This document shows, piece by piece, positions 16,959 to 25,041 of a stretch of 49,966 nucleotides of DNA (the first letter of the stretch is position 1; the number at the start of each line of letters is the position of its first letter). Below the pieces are notes generated by a model. It was given only the letters and a program-made list of their open reading frames with translations, had not been told where the DNA came from and did no database searches. This DNA is from Pseudonocardiaceae bacterium YIM PH 21723 (GTDB taxonomy: Bacteria; Actinomycetota; Actinomycetes; Mycobacteriales; Pseudonocardiaceae), in NCBI GenBank assembly GCA_003600225.1, contig QZFT01000058.1, positions 1 to 49,966 on the forward strand. The letters run 5' to 3'. Both the position numbers and the translations under genes were made by a program.

Positions 16959-17879
16959 CTAGGCTTTCAGTGCCCGCGGGTGCGCGGTGGCGTAGACCTC
17001 GCGCAGCATGGTCACCGTGACCAGGGTGTAGACCTGCGTCGTGGTCACCGAGGCGTGGCCGAGCAGTTCCTGCACCACCCGGACGTCGGCGCCGCCCTCC
17101 ATCAGGTGAGTGGCGAACGAGTGCCGCAGCGTGTGCGGGGAGACCTCGGCGGTGATCCCGGCGCGCTCGGCCGCCGCTTTCAACGTGCCCCACGCGCTCT
17201 GCCGGGACAGCCGTCCGCCCCGCGAGTTCAGGAAGACCGCCGGAGTTCCCTTACCCCGCACAGCGAACGTCGGCCGGGCACGCACCAGATACGCGTCGAG
17301 GGCAGCCAGGGCCGGTCGGCCAATGGGCACCAGGCGTTGCTTGCCGCCCTTGCCGTCCAGCAGCACTGTCCGCTCGCCGCTATCGATGTCATCGATGTCC
17401 AGGCCGATGGCCTCGGAAATGCGCGCGCCGGTGGAGTAGAGCACCTCCAGCAGGGCGCGGTCGCGCAGGCCGCGCGGGTCGTCGACGTCAGCGGAGTCCA
17501 GCAGCCGCAGCACCTGGTCCACCGGCAGCGCCTTGGGCAGCCGGCGCGGGGTGCTGGGCGGATGCACCTCGCGGGCCACGTCGCGCGGGATCATGCCCTC
17601 CCGGTGCGCGAAACGGTGCAGGCCGCGCACGGCCACCAGGGCCCGCGCGGCCGAGGTCGCCGCCAGCGGCGGGTTGTCCTCGTCACCCTCACGCAGCGCC
17701 GCGACGAATCCGCTCACCTGCAGCTCGGTCACCTCGGCCAGGTCACCGGTGCCGGCCGAGTCGAGGTAGCCGAGGTATCGGCGCAGGTCACGGCCGTACG
17801 ACTCCAGCGTGTTGCGGGCGCCCGCCTTCTCCACCGTGAGGTGGTCCAGGTATCCGGCGAGTACCGCGCTGGGCTGCAC
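16959..17879 (-). CDS. xerD: site-specific tyrosine recombinase XerD
   Basis: Resolves chromosome dimers at dif with XerC and FtsK. 306 aa. The N-terminal SAM-like DNA-binding domain spans residues 1-90. The catalytic set is visible: Arg in [10 protein letters not shown], His and Arg in [10 protein letters not shown], His in [10 protein letters not shown], and the nucleophile Tyr in QVYT. The start is GTG at 17879. In M. tuberculosis the homologue Rv1701 abuts the NUDIX gene Rv1700, whereas here an 18-kb accessory segment intervenes. Confidence 0.95.
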   Translation of the reverse strand: MQPSAVLAGYLDHLTVEKAGARNTLESYGRDLRRYLGYLDSAGTGDLAEVTELQVSGFVAALREGDEDNPPLAATSAARALVAVRGLHRFAHREGMIPRDVAREVHPPSTPRRLPKALPVDQVLRLLDSADVDDPRGLRDRALLEVLYSTGARISEAIGLDIDDIDSGERTVLLDGKGGKQRLVPIGRPALAALDAYLVRARPTFAVRGKGTPAVFLNSRGGRLSRQSAWGTLKAAAERAGITAEVSPHTLRHSFATHLMEGGADVRVVQELLGHASVTTTQVYTLVTVTMLREVYATAHPRALKA

Positions 17880-17939
17880 CCACGCAGGCTAGCCGGATCC
17901 TCCCGCTGAACCGTGATGAATCGCCGATATGGTCCATCC

Positions 17940-18299
17940 ATGACCATGCCGCCTGGGGATCCGAACCACTACGGCTACCAGCCTCCTCCGCCGCCGCCCT
18001 ACGGCGCGCACAGCCCGTACCCGCCGCCGTACGGCATGCCCGGACCCGGTTACGGCCGCTTCGATCCGTACACCGGTGAACCGCTGTCGGAGAAGTCGAA
18101 GCTGGTCGCCGGCCTGCTGCAGATCCTCGTCCCGCTGGGCATCGGCCGGATGTACATCGGCGACATCGGCATGGGCATCGCTCAGCTGGTGGTGACCCTG
18201 GTGACCTGCGGGCTCGGCTCGTTGTGGCCGTTCATCGACGGCATCCTGATCCTGGTCAACGGCGCTCGTGACGAGCATGGTCTGAAGCTTCGCGACTGA
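17940..18299 (+). CDS. TM2-domain membrane protein
   Basis: About 119 aa from the ATG at 17940; a GTG at 17913 in the same frame would give 128. The N terminus is rich in Pro, Tyr and Gly (many PPP and YPPP runs). A TM2 domain follows, with two membrane helices joined by a short loop (LVAGLLQILVPLGIGRMYIG, then the second helix ending in PFIDGILILV). TM2 proteins are common in actinobacteria and their role is unclear. The 3' end overlaps the convergent nitroreductase gene by 44 bases. Confidence 0.85.
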   Translation: MTMPPGDPNHYGYQPPPPPPYGAHSPYPPPYGMPGPGYGRFDPYTGEPLSEKSKLVAGLLQILVPLGIGRMYIGDIGMGIAQLVVTLVTCGLGSLWPFIDGILILVNGARDEHGLKLRD

Positions 18300-18744
18300 T
18301 CGCTTCCGGCGCGCGCACGAAGTCCACCCGCACGACCATCGGGTCGGATGCCAGCCCGCGCTGCACGGCGAGGGCGACCTTGCCCTGGAGCCACCCCGGG
18401 TTGGATGCGAGGACCCGGGCGGTGACGTCGTCCTCCGGGCGGAACTCGGCCTGACCGACGTACCACTTCCTGCCGTGCCGCAGCCGGATCCGCGGGTCCG
18501 CGAGGGCGTTGAGCGCCCAGCCGGACTTCTTGCCGTGCTGGGAGATGAGCCAGGCGCCGTCGGCGTCGAACCAGGCGGTCACCGGTGCCACCCGGGTCTG
18601 GCCGCTGCGCCTGCCGACCGTTTCGATCTCGGTGATGTACTTCCCGGTCAGCCCGATCCGGTGCAGGAACAGGGACAGCGGGTTGGCGAAGTACTTGCCC
18701 ACGAAGATCTCGATCTTGCGCTTGCGTGCCTTGTCTGCGGCCAT
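18256..18744 (-). CDS. deazaflavin (F420)-dependent nitroreductase family protein
   Basis: 162 aa of the Ddn/DUF385 family, split-barrel proteins that use F420H2 to reduce quinones or nitro compounds. Typical blocks are LHRIGLTGKYI, TVGRRSGQTRVAPV, WLISQHGKKSGWALNALADP and the basic GRKWYVG strand. Two ATGs are possible. AGGAGG abuts the first (18750) and lies 6 nt before the second (18744), so I use 18744. A perfect 16-bp palindrome lies about 30 nt upstream, suggesting control by a dimeric repressor. The last 44 bases overlap the TM2 gene on the other strand. Confidence 0.88.
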   Translation of the reverse strand: MAADKARKRKIEIFVGKYFANPLSLFLHRIGLTGKYITEIETVGRRSGQTRVAPVTAWFDADGAWLISQHGKKSGWALNALADPRIRLRHGRKWYVGQAEFRPEDDVTARVLASNPGWLQGKVALAVQRGLASDPMVVRVDFVRAPEAISREASDHARHERR

Positions 18745-18774
18745 GTCCATCCTCCTGGCGTCGTTTCTATGCAT

Positions 18775-18790
18775 TATGTCATATGACATA
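18775..18790. promoter_or_regulatory. 16-bp perfect palindrome, candidate operator
   Basis: TATGTCATATGACATA is self-complementary, and a second dyad (TTCTATG at 18765-18771 with CATAGAA at 18787-18793) overlaps it. Its position 31 nt upstream of the nitroreductase start suits binding of a MarR/TetR-type dimer. The region is AT-rich for this genome. Confidence 0.65.
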
Positions 18791-18850
18791 GAATTCGTGA
18801 GGGGCTCGTCCGTTAGGCGGAACACACTGCGACGCAATGGGCACATCCGC

Positions 18851-18856
18851 TACTGT
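18851..18856 (+). promoter_or_regulatory. -10 element of a probable leaderless transcript
   Basis: TACTGT ends 7 nt before the leader-peptide ATG, which places the expected transcription start at or next to the A of ATG. The -35 is weak (CTGCGA, about 18 nt farther up). Confidence 0.6.
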
Positions 18857-18863
18857 CGCGTCC

Positions 18864-18926
18864 ATGACAGCTCTGGTCGCCCGCCTGCACGTGGATCTGC
18901 TCCGCGTCGCCAGCGCCAGCTGTTGA
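18864..18926 (+). CDS. cysteine leader peptide upstream of metY
   Basis: A 20-codon frame that reads MTALVARLHVDLLR then VASASC and stops. The RxHVDLxR core and the Cys near the stop match the short leader peptides found ahead of sulfur-metabolism genes in Streptomyces and relatives. Mycobacterial short ORFs of related function are leaderless and sense cysteine by ribosome stalling. Here the lone Cys is the last codon (TGT before TGA). There is no Shine-Dalgarno sequence, but a -10 hexamer ends 7 nt upstream. metY starts 134 nt downstream. It probably couples cysteine supply to metY-metX expression. Confidence 0.8.
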   Translation: MTALVARLHVDLLRVASASC

Positions 18927-18928
18927 TC

Positions 18929-18942
18929 TTGCCGATCGGCAA
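18929..18942 (+). promoter_or_regulatory. small palindrome just after the leader-peptide stop
   Basis: TTGCCGATCGGCAA is self-complementary and begins 3 nt after the leader-peptide stop, within the footprint of a ribosome stalled at the Cys codon. A ribosome at that point would prevent this helix from forming. Confidence 0.5.
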
Positions 18943-18976
18943 TTGATCGCTTTTCCCATTCCGTAGACGCACGTCC

Positions 18977-19024
18977 GCAATTTCCATGGAAACTGCGGCT
19001 TTTTGCAGTTTCCATGGAAATTGC
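18977..19024 (+). promoter_or_regulatory. long hairpin in the metY leader
   Basis: Perfect 20-bp arms GCAATTTCCATGGAAACTGC (18977-18996) and its complement (19005-19024) enclose an 8-nt loop, GGCTTTTT. Each arm also contains the dyad TTTCCATGGAAA. It ends 23 nt before the metY Shine-Dalgarno sequence. It may be an attenuator stem or a double operator. Confidence 0.8.
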
Positions 19025-19060
19025 TCACCTCTCGCACCCCCGTGTTCAAGGAGTCCTCGC

Positions 19061-20374
19061 ATGTCCGCACCGCAGAACAGCGAAGCCTGGTCCTTCGAGA
19101 CCAAGCAGATCCACTCCGGCGCCGCCCCCGATCCCACGACCGGCGCCCGCGCGGTGCCGATCTACCAGACCACCTCGTTCGCCTTCAACAACACCGACCA
19201 CGCGGCGAACCTGTTCGCGCTGGCCGAGCCGGGCAACATCTACACCCGCATCCACAACCCGACGAACACCGTCGCCGAAGAGCGTCTCGCCGCGCTCGAA
19301 GGTGGCGTGGCCGCGGTGCTGCTGTCCTCCGGCCAGGCCGCCGAGACCCTGGCCATCCTGAACCTGGCCGGCGCGGGCGACCACTTCGTGTCCAGCGCCT
19401 CGCTGTACGGCGGCACCTACAACCTGTTCCACTACACGCTGCCCAAGCTGGGTATCGAGGTGTCCTTCGTCGAGGACCCGGACAACCTGGACGAGTGGCG
19501 GGCCGCGGTGCGCCCGAACACCAAGCTGTTCTTCGCCGAGACCGTCGGCAACCCGCGGTCCAACGTGCTGGACATCCGTGGCGTGGCCGACGTGGCCCAT
19601 GAGGCCGGCGTCCCGCTGATCGTGGACAACACCGTGCCCACCCCGTTCCTGCTGCGCCCGATCGAGCACGGCGCGGACATCGTGGTGCACTCGGCGACCA
19701 AGTTCCTCGGTGGCCACGGCAACTCCATCGGCGGCGTGGTCGTCGACGGCGGCAAGTTCGACTTCGGCGCGAACCCGGAGAAGTTCCCCGGCTTCAACGA
19801 GCCGGACCCCAGCTACCACGGCCTGCAGTACTGGCCGGCCCTCGGCCACGGCTCCTACGCGGCCAAGCTGCGGGTGCAGCTGCTGCGCGACCTCGGCCCG
19901 GCCATCTCCCCGTTCAACTCCTTCCTGCTGCTGCAGGGCCTGGAGACGCTGAGCCTGCGGCTGGAGCGGCACACCGCCAACGCGCAGGCACTGGCCGAGT
20001 GGCTGCAGGGCCGCGACGAGGTGGAGAAGGTGCACTACGCGGGCCTGCCGGACAGCCCGTGGTACGCGCTGGCGCAGAAGTACCTGCCGAAGGGCGCCGG
20101 TTCCATCCTGTCCTTCGAACTGCGTGGCGGCGTGGAGGCGGGCAAGAAGTTCGTCAACGCGCTGGAGCTGCACTCGCACGTGGCCAACATCGGTGACGTG
20201 CGCAGCCTGGTGATCCACCCGGCCAGCACCACGCACAGCCAGCTGTCCGCCGAGGAGCAGCTGTCCACCGGCGTCACCCCGGGCCTGGTCCGGCTGTCCG
20301 TCGGCATCGAAGGCATCGAGGACATCAAGGCCGACCTGGAAGCGGGCTTCCGCGCGGCCAAGGCCGAGCTGTAG
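19061..20374 (+). CDS. metY: O-acetylhomoserine sulfhydrylase (PLP)
   Basis: Makes homocysteine (or methionine) from O-acetylhomoserine and sulfide (or methanethiol). 437 aa, the length of the large MetY form. The PLP lysine is K214 in HSATKFLGGHG. The early block of the YQTTSFAF type and the IYTRIHNPT block are typical of the Cys/Met PLP family. AAGGAG lies 7 nt before the ATG. The stop overlaps the metX GTG by one base, forming an operon. The leader peptide and hairpin upstream suggest regulation by cysteine. Confidence 0.96.
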   Translation: MSAPQNSEAWSFETKQIHSGAAPDPTTGARAVPIYQTTSFAFNNTDHAANLFALAEPGNIYTRIHNPTNTVAEERLAALEGGVAAVLLSSGQAAETLAILNLAGAGDHFVSSASLYGGTYNLFHYTLPKLGIEVSFVEDPDNLDEWRAAVRPNTKLFFAETVGNPRSNVLDIRGVADVAHEAGVPLIVDNTVPTPFLLRPIEHGADIVVHSATKFLGGHGNSIGGVVVDGGKFDFGANPEKFPGFNEPDPSYHGLQYWPALGHGSYAAKLRVQLLRDLGPAISPFNSFLLLQGLETLSLRLERHTANAQALAEWLQGRDEVEKVHYAGLPDSPWYALAQKYLPKGAGSILSFELRGGVEAGKKFVNALELHSHVANIGDVRSLVIHPASTTHSQLSAEEQLSTGVTPGLVRLSVGIEGIEDIKADLEAGFRAAKAEL

Positions 20375-21510
20375 TGACTCTCGCGGCCGGGCTCCCTCCC
20401 GCCACCGGTGGGTGGCGGGAGGGAGCCCCCGTGGGCCGGCGACAGTTCGTCGGCATCGCCCAGCCCCTGGAACTGGAGGCGGGCGGCACCCTGCCGGGGA
20501 TCCGGCTGAGCTATCAGAGCTGGGGCACGCCGAACGCGGACCGGTCCAACGCGGTCCTGGTGCTGCACGCGCTCACCGGGGACAGCCACGTCACCGGGCC
20601 GGTGGAGCCCGGTCACCCCTCGCCCGGCTGGTGGGCGGAGCTGATCGGCCCGGGCCGCGCGGTGGACACCGACCGCTGGTGGGTGATCGCGCCGAACGTG
20701 CTGGGCGGTTGTCAGGGCAGCACCGGCCCGTCCAGCCGCGCGCCGGACGGCAGGCCCTGGGGCAGCCGATTCCCGTTCCTGACCGTGCGGGACCAGGTCG
20801 CCGCCGAGCGGATCATGGCCAGGGCCCTGGGCATCGAGTCCTGGGCCGCGGTGCTGGGCGGATCGATGGGCGGCATGCGCGCCCTGGAGTGGGCCGTGAC
20901 CTGGCCGGACCGGGTGCGCACGCTGCTGTTGCTGGCCACCACGGCTCGCGCGTCGGCGGAGCAGATCGCCTGGACGACGCCCCAGCTGCACGCGATCCGC
21001 GAGGATACCGGCTGGCACGGCGGCGACTACCACGACCTGCCGGACGGCGAGGGCCCCCATCGCGGGCTGGCCACCGCCCGGCGGATCGCGCACATCACCT
21101 ACCGCACCGAGAACGAGCTGGCCACCCGGTTCGACCGCGATCCCCAGGACGGCGAAAATCCTTGGCATGGCGGCAGATTCGCCGTCCAGTCCTATGTGGA
21201 CCACCACGGGGACAAGCTGGCCAGGAGGTTCGACGCGGGCAGCTACGTGACGCTCACCGAGGCGATGAACAGCCACGACATCGGCCGCGATCGCGGTGGC
21301 GCCGTCGAGGCGCTGAGCCGGATCACCGCTCGCACGGTGGTGTCCGGTGTGGACACCGACCGGCTGTATCCGCTGTACCAGCAACAGGAACTGGCCCAGC
21401 GGATCCCCGGTTCGGGCCCGCTGCACGTCGTGCACAGCCACTACGGCCACGACGGCTTCCTGATCGAGGCGAAACAGGTCGCCGAATCGATCGCGGATCT
21501 CCTCGCCTGA
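20374..21510 (+). CDS. metX: homoserine O-acetyltransferase
   Basis: Acetylates homoserine with acetyl-CoA, supplying the MetY substrate. 378 aa alpha/beta hydrolase. The nucleophile Ser lies in LGGSMGGMRALEW. The acid is in VDTDRLYPL, and the His in HSHYGHDGFLIE. The LHALTGDSHV oxyanion block is also present. The GTG start overlaps the metY stop (TAGTG). It is followed 12 nt on by a relic of the dispersed palindrome. Confidence 0.96.
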   Translation: MTLAAGLPPATGGWREGAPVGRRQFVGIAQPLELEAGGTLPGIRLSYQSWGTPNADRSNAVLVLHALTGDSHVTGPVEPGHPSPGWWAELIGPGRAVDTDRWWVIAPNVLGGCQGSTGPSSRAPDGRPWGSRFPFLTVRDQVAAERIMARALGIESWAAVLGGSMGGMRALEWAVTWPDRVRTLLLLATTARASAEQIAWTTPQLHAIREDTGWHGGDYHDLPDGEGPHRGLATARRIAHITYRTENELATRFDRDPQDGENPWHGGRFAVQSYVDHHGDKLARRFDAGSYVTLTEAMNSHDIGRDRGGAVEALSRITARTVVSGVDTDRLYPLYQQQELAQRIPGSGPLHVVHSHYGHDGFLIEAKQVAESIADLLA

Positions 21511-21521
21511 TCGCCTCTCCT

Positions 21522-21542
21522 CCGAAACTCGTCAACTTCGGG
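21522..21542. repeat. palindrome relic R4 (single arm)
   Basis: One arm only, reading CCGAAACTCGTCAACTTCGG, the same sequence as the right arm of R7. Its own ends (CCGAA and TTCGG) can still form a 5-bp stem. It lies 12 nt after the metX stop. Confidence 0.7.
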
Positions 21543-21582
21543 ACCCCTCCGGGTTAGGGTGGGGATGACTTGGGGGGATCTG

Positions 21583-22332
21583 ATGCGGAGAGTTCTGGCG
21601 GTTGTCGCGGCTGTACTGCTGATGTTCGGCGCAGGGGCGCCGGCACAGGCGATCATCGGTGGCGAGGAGGCGGCGGAGCCGTACTCGTTCATGGCCACCT
21701 TCATCCGGGATGGCGAACAGCACTGTGGCGCCACGCTGATCACCGATCGCTGGCTGGTCACCGCCGCGCACTGCGCCATGGTGACCCCCGACCGGATCCA
21801 GGTGCGGCTCGGCGCCCTCGACTGGACCACCGCGCCCTCCCTGCCGACCGACCGCGTCGTGCTGCACCCCGGCTACAAGATCGACGAGAACTACATCGCC
21901 CACGACATCGGTCTGGTCCGGCTGGCCGAGCCGGTACGCAACCGGCCTGCGGTGATCGCGCCACGCCCCGCGGCGGGCACCCCGATCCGGCTGCTGGGCT
22001 GGGGCATGACCTGCCCGGACGAGAACGACCCCGGCTGCGCGCCGCCGAAACGGCTCCGGCAACTGGAGTCCCGGCTGCTGCCCGAGTCCGCCTGCGCCAA
22101 CGACCCGAGCTTCCAGCGCGGCCACTTCCGCTGCGTCGACAACCGCCCGGAGGCCTCCTCCTGTGGCGGCGACTCCGGCGCGCCCGCCCTGGTCAAGTTC
22201 GGCAATCGGTGGCTGGTGACCGGCGCGACCAGCCACGGCGCGGGCCGCGGGCTGTGCAACGAGTTCCCGGGCGTGTACACCGACGTGTCCGCCTACCTCC
22301 CCTGGATCCTGCGGACCATCGCCCAGAGCTGA
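21583..22332 (+). CDS. secreted trypsin-like serine protease (S1)
   Basis: About 249 aa. The signal peptide ends in AQA and the next residues are IIGGEE, the typical N terminus of an S1 protease. The triad is visible: His in TAAHC, Asp in AHDIGLVRL, and Ser in CGGDSGAP. Several Cys pairs suggest disulphides. I use the ATG at 21583, 4 nt after a GGGGGGA tract; an in-frame GTG at 21559 would add 8 residues. A propeptide is essentially absent. Substrate unknown. Confidence 0.92.
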   Translation: MRRVLAVVAAVLLMFGAGAPAQAIIGGEEAAEPYSFMATFIRDGEQHCGATLITDRWLVTAAHCAMVTPDRIQVRLGALDWTTAPSLPTDRVVLHPGYKIDENYIAHDIGLVRLAEPVRNRPAVIAPRPAAGTPIRLLGWGMTCPDENDPGCAPPKRLRQLESRLLPESACANDPSFQRGHFRCVDNRPEASSCGGDSGAPALVKFGNRWLVTGATSHGAGRGLCNEFPGVYTDVSAYLPWILRTIAQS

Positions 22333-22427
22333 CAGACGTTGGTCACCAGGTACAGGAGTGCCTCGTTCCTGTACCAAGGCCGAATCGGGAACCGGATCAC
22401 ACCGGCATCTGCGCCACGCTCCTCCGT

Positions 22428-22679
22428 ATGACGAATCCCGACTTCTCTCGCGAGTGCGAACGTCCACGGTGCGGCGGGCAAGCCGTACGAGTCCGGTTCA
22501 AGGACAACAAGGGCACCAAGTCCGGGGCCAAGCTGCTGGCCAAGATCCAGGAGCACGTGCGGTCGAGCGCCTACTGGATGACCGTGGGGCTGGCGGCCAT
22601 CATGGCGGCCGAAGAGCGTGGAATTTACAAGATCTTCCAGTGCCGCAACTGCCATCACATCCAGCTCAGCGTCTTCTAG
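22428..22679 (+). CDS. small protein with zinc-ribbon-like Cys pairs
   Basis: 83 aa. An N-terminal C-x4-C (CERPRC) and a C-terminal C-x2-C (CRNC followed by HH) could jointly bind zinc. In between is a basic stretch and an amphipathic helix (VRSSAYWMTVGLAAIMAAEE). I know no named family. The start ATG has a weak upstream CTCC-rich context and no clear Shine-Dalgarno sequence. It lies 95 bases after the protease gene and 10 bases before the propeller gene. Confidence 0.65.
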   Translation: MTNPDFSRECERPRCGGQAVRVRFKDNKGTKSGAKLLAKIQEHVRSSAYWMTVGLAAIMAAEERGIYKIFQCRNCHHIQLSVF

Positions 22680-22689
22680 ACTCGGAGCA

Positions 22690-23661
22690 GTGGACCTCAA
22701 CCGCCGCTCACTGCTGACCCTGCTCGGCGCCTCCGGCCTGACCCTGGCCGCGGGCTCACCCTCGGGCGACGTGCTCGCCGTGGTCGAGAAGGGGGCGGGC
22801 CGGCTGGCGTTCTTCGACACCGGCACCGGGGCCCGCCTCGACGAGATCCTGCTCCAGCCCTATCCACACGAGATGGCCGTGGACAGCACCGGCCGCTGGG
22901 CGTACATCGGCCACTACGGCGTCGAGTTCTCCGGCAGCCCCGGCGAGGGTGGCTCCGCGGTGTTCCAGGTGGACCTGCACCGCCGGGAACTGGTGCGCAC
23001 CATCAGCACCGCCTCGCACAACCGGATCCACGGTGTCCGGCTGGACTGCCACGACCGGCTGTACTCGCTCAGTGAGGCCACCGGGTCCCTGCTGACCGGC
23101 ACCCGGGCGATCCCCACCGGCGGCCGCAAGACGCACCTGTTCACCCTGTCCCAGGACGGCGAGCGCGCCTATGTCACCGGGCTCGACTCGAACACCGTCA
23201 GCCTGGTCCGCCCGCACGACCCGGCGGCGGAGCCGGTCGTGGCGCAGGCGGGCACGTTGCCGGAGGGCAGCTGCCTGAGCGCGGACGAGCGGCTGCTGTA
23301 CGTCGGCGCGCGGAAAACGCCGGCCATCCTGGTCTTCGACGCGCACACGATGCGGCTGCTGCGCAGCCATCCGGTGCAGGGCGATCCGCTGCGCATCTAC
23401 CCGGTGGGTGACAGCCGTTTACTCGTCACCGATCTGGCCGGGAAGTCGATCACGTTGTACGACTCCACCTTTCGGAGTATCTGGTCGATCACGCTGAGTG
23501 GCATGCCCTCGGGGGCCTCATTCCACCCCAGTCGGCCGATCGCCTACGTCTCACTGCTGGACATCAACACCGTCACACTGGTCGACCTGCGAAGAGGCAC
23601 TATTGAGGGTTCACTTGCCACTGGCATGCAACCGGACTCCTCCGCAGTGGTTCGTTACTGA
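22690..23661 (+). CDS. YVTN-type beta-propeller protein, exported
   Basis: 323 aa from the GTG at 22690. The N terminus NRRSLLTLLGASGLTLAAG resembles a Tat-like signal with RR, though it lacks the full consensus. The rest is a series of about 40-residue blade repeats, for example DVLAVVEKGAGRLAFFDTGTG, RAYVTGLDSNTVSLV and IAYVSLLDINTVTLVDLRRG, as in YVTN propellers. Such proteins bind partners at surfaces. There is no catalytic motif. Confidence 0.82.
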   Translation: MDLNRRSLLTLLGASGLTLAAGSPSGDVLAVVEKGAGRLAFFDTGTGARLDEILLQPYPHEMAVDSTGRWAYIGHYGVEFSGSPGEGGSAVFQVDLHRRELVRTISTASHNRIHGVRLDCHDRLYSLSEATGSLLTGTRAIPTGGRKTHLFTLSQDGERAYVTGLDSNTVSLVRPHDPAAEPVVAQAGTLPEGSCLSADERLLYVGARKTPAILVFDAHTMRLLRSHPVQGDPLRIYPVGDSRLLVTDLAGKSITLYDSTFRSIWSITLSGMPSGASFHPSRPIAYVSLLDINTVTLVDLRRGTIEGSLATGMQPDSSAVVRY

Positions 23662-23740
23662 GGTCACAGGCTGATTACTCCTTTTGGAGGGTCATCGGCC
23701 TACTTTGCGTGATGGATTGCCATTTCCCAGATGTATGTCA

Positions 23741-23761
23741 TCGAAGCCGTTATGGCTTCGA
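23741..23761 (+). promoter_or_regulatory. stem-loop ahead of the GT2 gene
   Basis: TCGAAGCC and GGCTTCGA form an 8-bp stem with a 5-nt loop, 27 nt before the GT2 start. The 5' flank is AT-rich for this genome. A regulatory role is only suggested by position. Confidence 0.4.
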
Positions 23762-23787
23762 GACATCCACTGATGGGAGGTGTGCGC

Positions 23788-25041
23788 GTGGCATCCGTAG
23801 CAGTAATCCTGCTGTCGTTGGCGCTGGCCGTCGTGGCCGTGCTGACCTTGTGGTGGACGCTGCACGCCTGGCGAACCCCAGAGGTACTGCGCGGCACTCG
23901 CTTCGAGGCTCCCCTTGCCAGCCGCACGGTTCGGTTCTCTCTACTGGTCCCCGCCAGGCATGAACAGGCGGTGTTGGAGCAGACGATCACCCAGTTGCTG
24001 CGCAGCACCCACGACGACTACGAGATCATCATCATCGTCGGCCACGACGACCCGGAAACCGCCGAGGTGGCCGAACGGCTGGCCACCCGGTACCCGGCGC
24101 TGGTCTCGGTGATCACCGACCACAACCCGGTGAAGAACAAACCCAAGGCGCTCAACACCGCGCTCCCCCACTGCAAAGGCGATGTCGTGGGGGTCTTCGA
24201 CGCCGAGGACCAGGTGCACCCAGCCCTGCTCGCGCACGTCGACCACGCCTTCAGCACCACCAACGCGGCCGTCGTGCAGGGTGGCGTCCAGCTGATCAAC
24301 TTCCATTCCAGCTGGTACAGCCTGCGCAACTGCCTGGAGTACTACTTCTACTTCCGCTCCCGCCTGCACCTGCAGGCCCAGCAGGGCTTCATCCCGCTCG
24401 GCGGCAACACGGTGTTCATCCGCACCGAGACGCTGCGCCGCACCGGTGGCTGGGACCCGGAGTGCCTGGCCGAGGACTGCGACCTGGGCGTCCGGCTCTC
24501 CAGCCAGGGCTACCGCGTCGTCGTCGCCTACGACTCGCTGCTGGTGACCAGGGAGGAGACCCCGGACACGCTGATGTCGCTGTTCAAGCAGCGCACCCGG
24601 TGGAACCAGGGCTTCCTGCAGGTCTTCCGCAAGAAGGAGTGGCGCAAGCTGCCCACCTTCCGGCAGCGGGCCCTCGCCAGGTTCACCCTGATGTCGCCGT
24701 TCTTCCAGGCGTACACGGGGCTGCTCATCCCCCTCGGCATCGGCACCGCGCTGCTGCTGGAACTGCCCGCCGCCGTGGCACTGGTGACCTTCCTGCCGCT
24801 GATCCCGACGGTGGCCAACCTGGCCTTCGAGGTGGCCGGGCTGCACGACTTCGGCAAGCAGTACGAGCTGAACGTCCGCCCGGCGCACTACCTGAAGCTG
24901 GTCGTCGGCGCGCCGCTCTACATGATGTTGCTGGCCGGCGCGGCGACCCGGGCCATCTACCGGGAGGGCGTGGGCGCCCGGAACTGGGAGCTCACCCGGC
25001 ACGTCGGTGCGCACCTGCACCCAGAGCAGGTGACATCGTGA
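23788..25041 (+). CDS. membrane glycosyltransferase family 2 (CslA/cellulose-synthase-like)
   Basis: 417 aa from the GTG at 23788, with GGGAGG 7 nt upstream. One N-terminal TM (about 4-26) precedes a GT-A domain, followed by three or more C-terminal helices. The processive-synthase signatures are DAED (138-141), the acidic E229/D230 in LAEDCDLG, and QRTRW (268-272). It would polymerise a beta-linked glycan from a UDP-sugar and export it. Only one N-terminal TM is seen, fewer than in typical BcsA. It starts a locus with GT39 and a GlxA-like oxidase, recalling Streptomyces cslA-glxA. Confidence 0.9.
   Translation: MASVAVILLSLALAVVAVLTLWWTLHAWRTPEVLRGTRFEAPLASRTVRFSLLVPARHEQAVLEQTITQLLRSTHDDYEIIIIVGHDDPETAEVAERLATRYPALVSVITDHNPVKNKPKALNTALPHCKGDVVGVFDAEDQVHPALLAHVDHAFSTTNAAVVQGGVQLINFHSSWYSLRNCLEYYFYFRSRLHLQAQQGFIPLGGNTVFIRTETLRRTGGWDPECLAEDCDLGVRLSSQGYRVVVAYDSLLVTREETPDTLMSLFKQRTRWNQGFLQVFRKKEWRKLPTFRQRALARFTLMSPFFQAYTGLLIPLGIGTALLLELPAAVALVTFLPLIPTVANLAFEVAGLHDFGKQYELNVRPAHYLKLVVGAPLYMMLLAGAATRAIYREGVGARNWELTRHVGAHLHPEQVTS

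Noticed and set aside
18795-19060. SAM-IV riboswitch upstream of metY, as occurs in some actinobacteria
   Set aside because: I could not find the conserved SAM-IV core or its pseudoknot partners. The leader peptide plus hairpin explain the region better.
19432-19797. Minus-strand open frames inside metY and metX
   Set aside because: They are shadows of strongly conserved genes on the plus strand and lack starts with ribosome sites.
23662-23787. c-di-GMP riboswitch ahead of the GT2 gene
   Set aside because: A small stem-loop is present, but the GEMM core motifs are missing.
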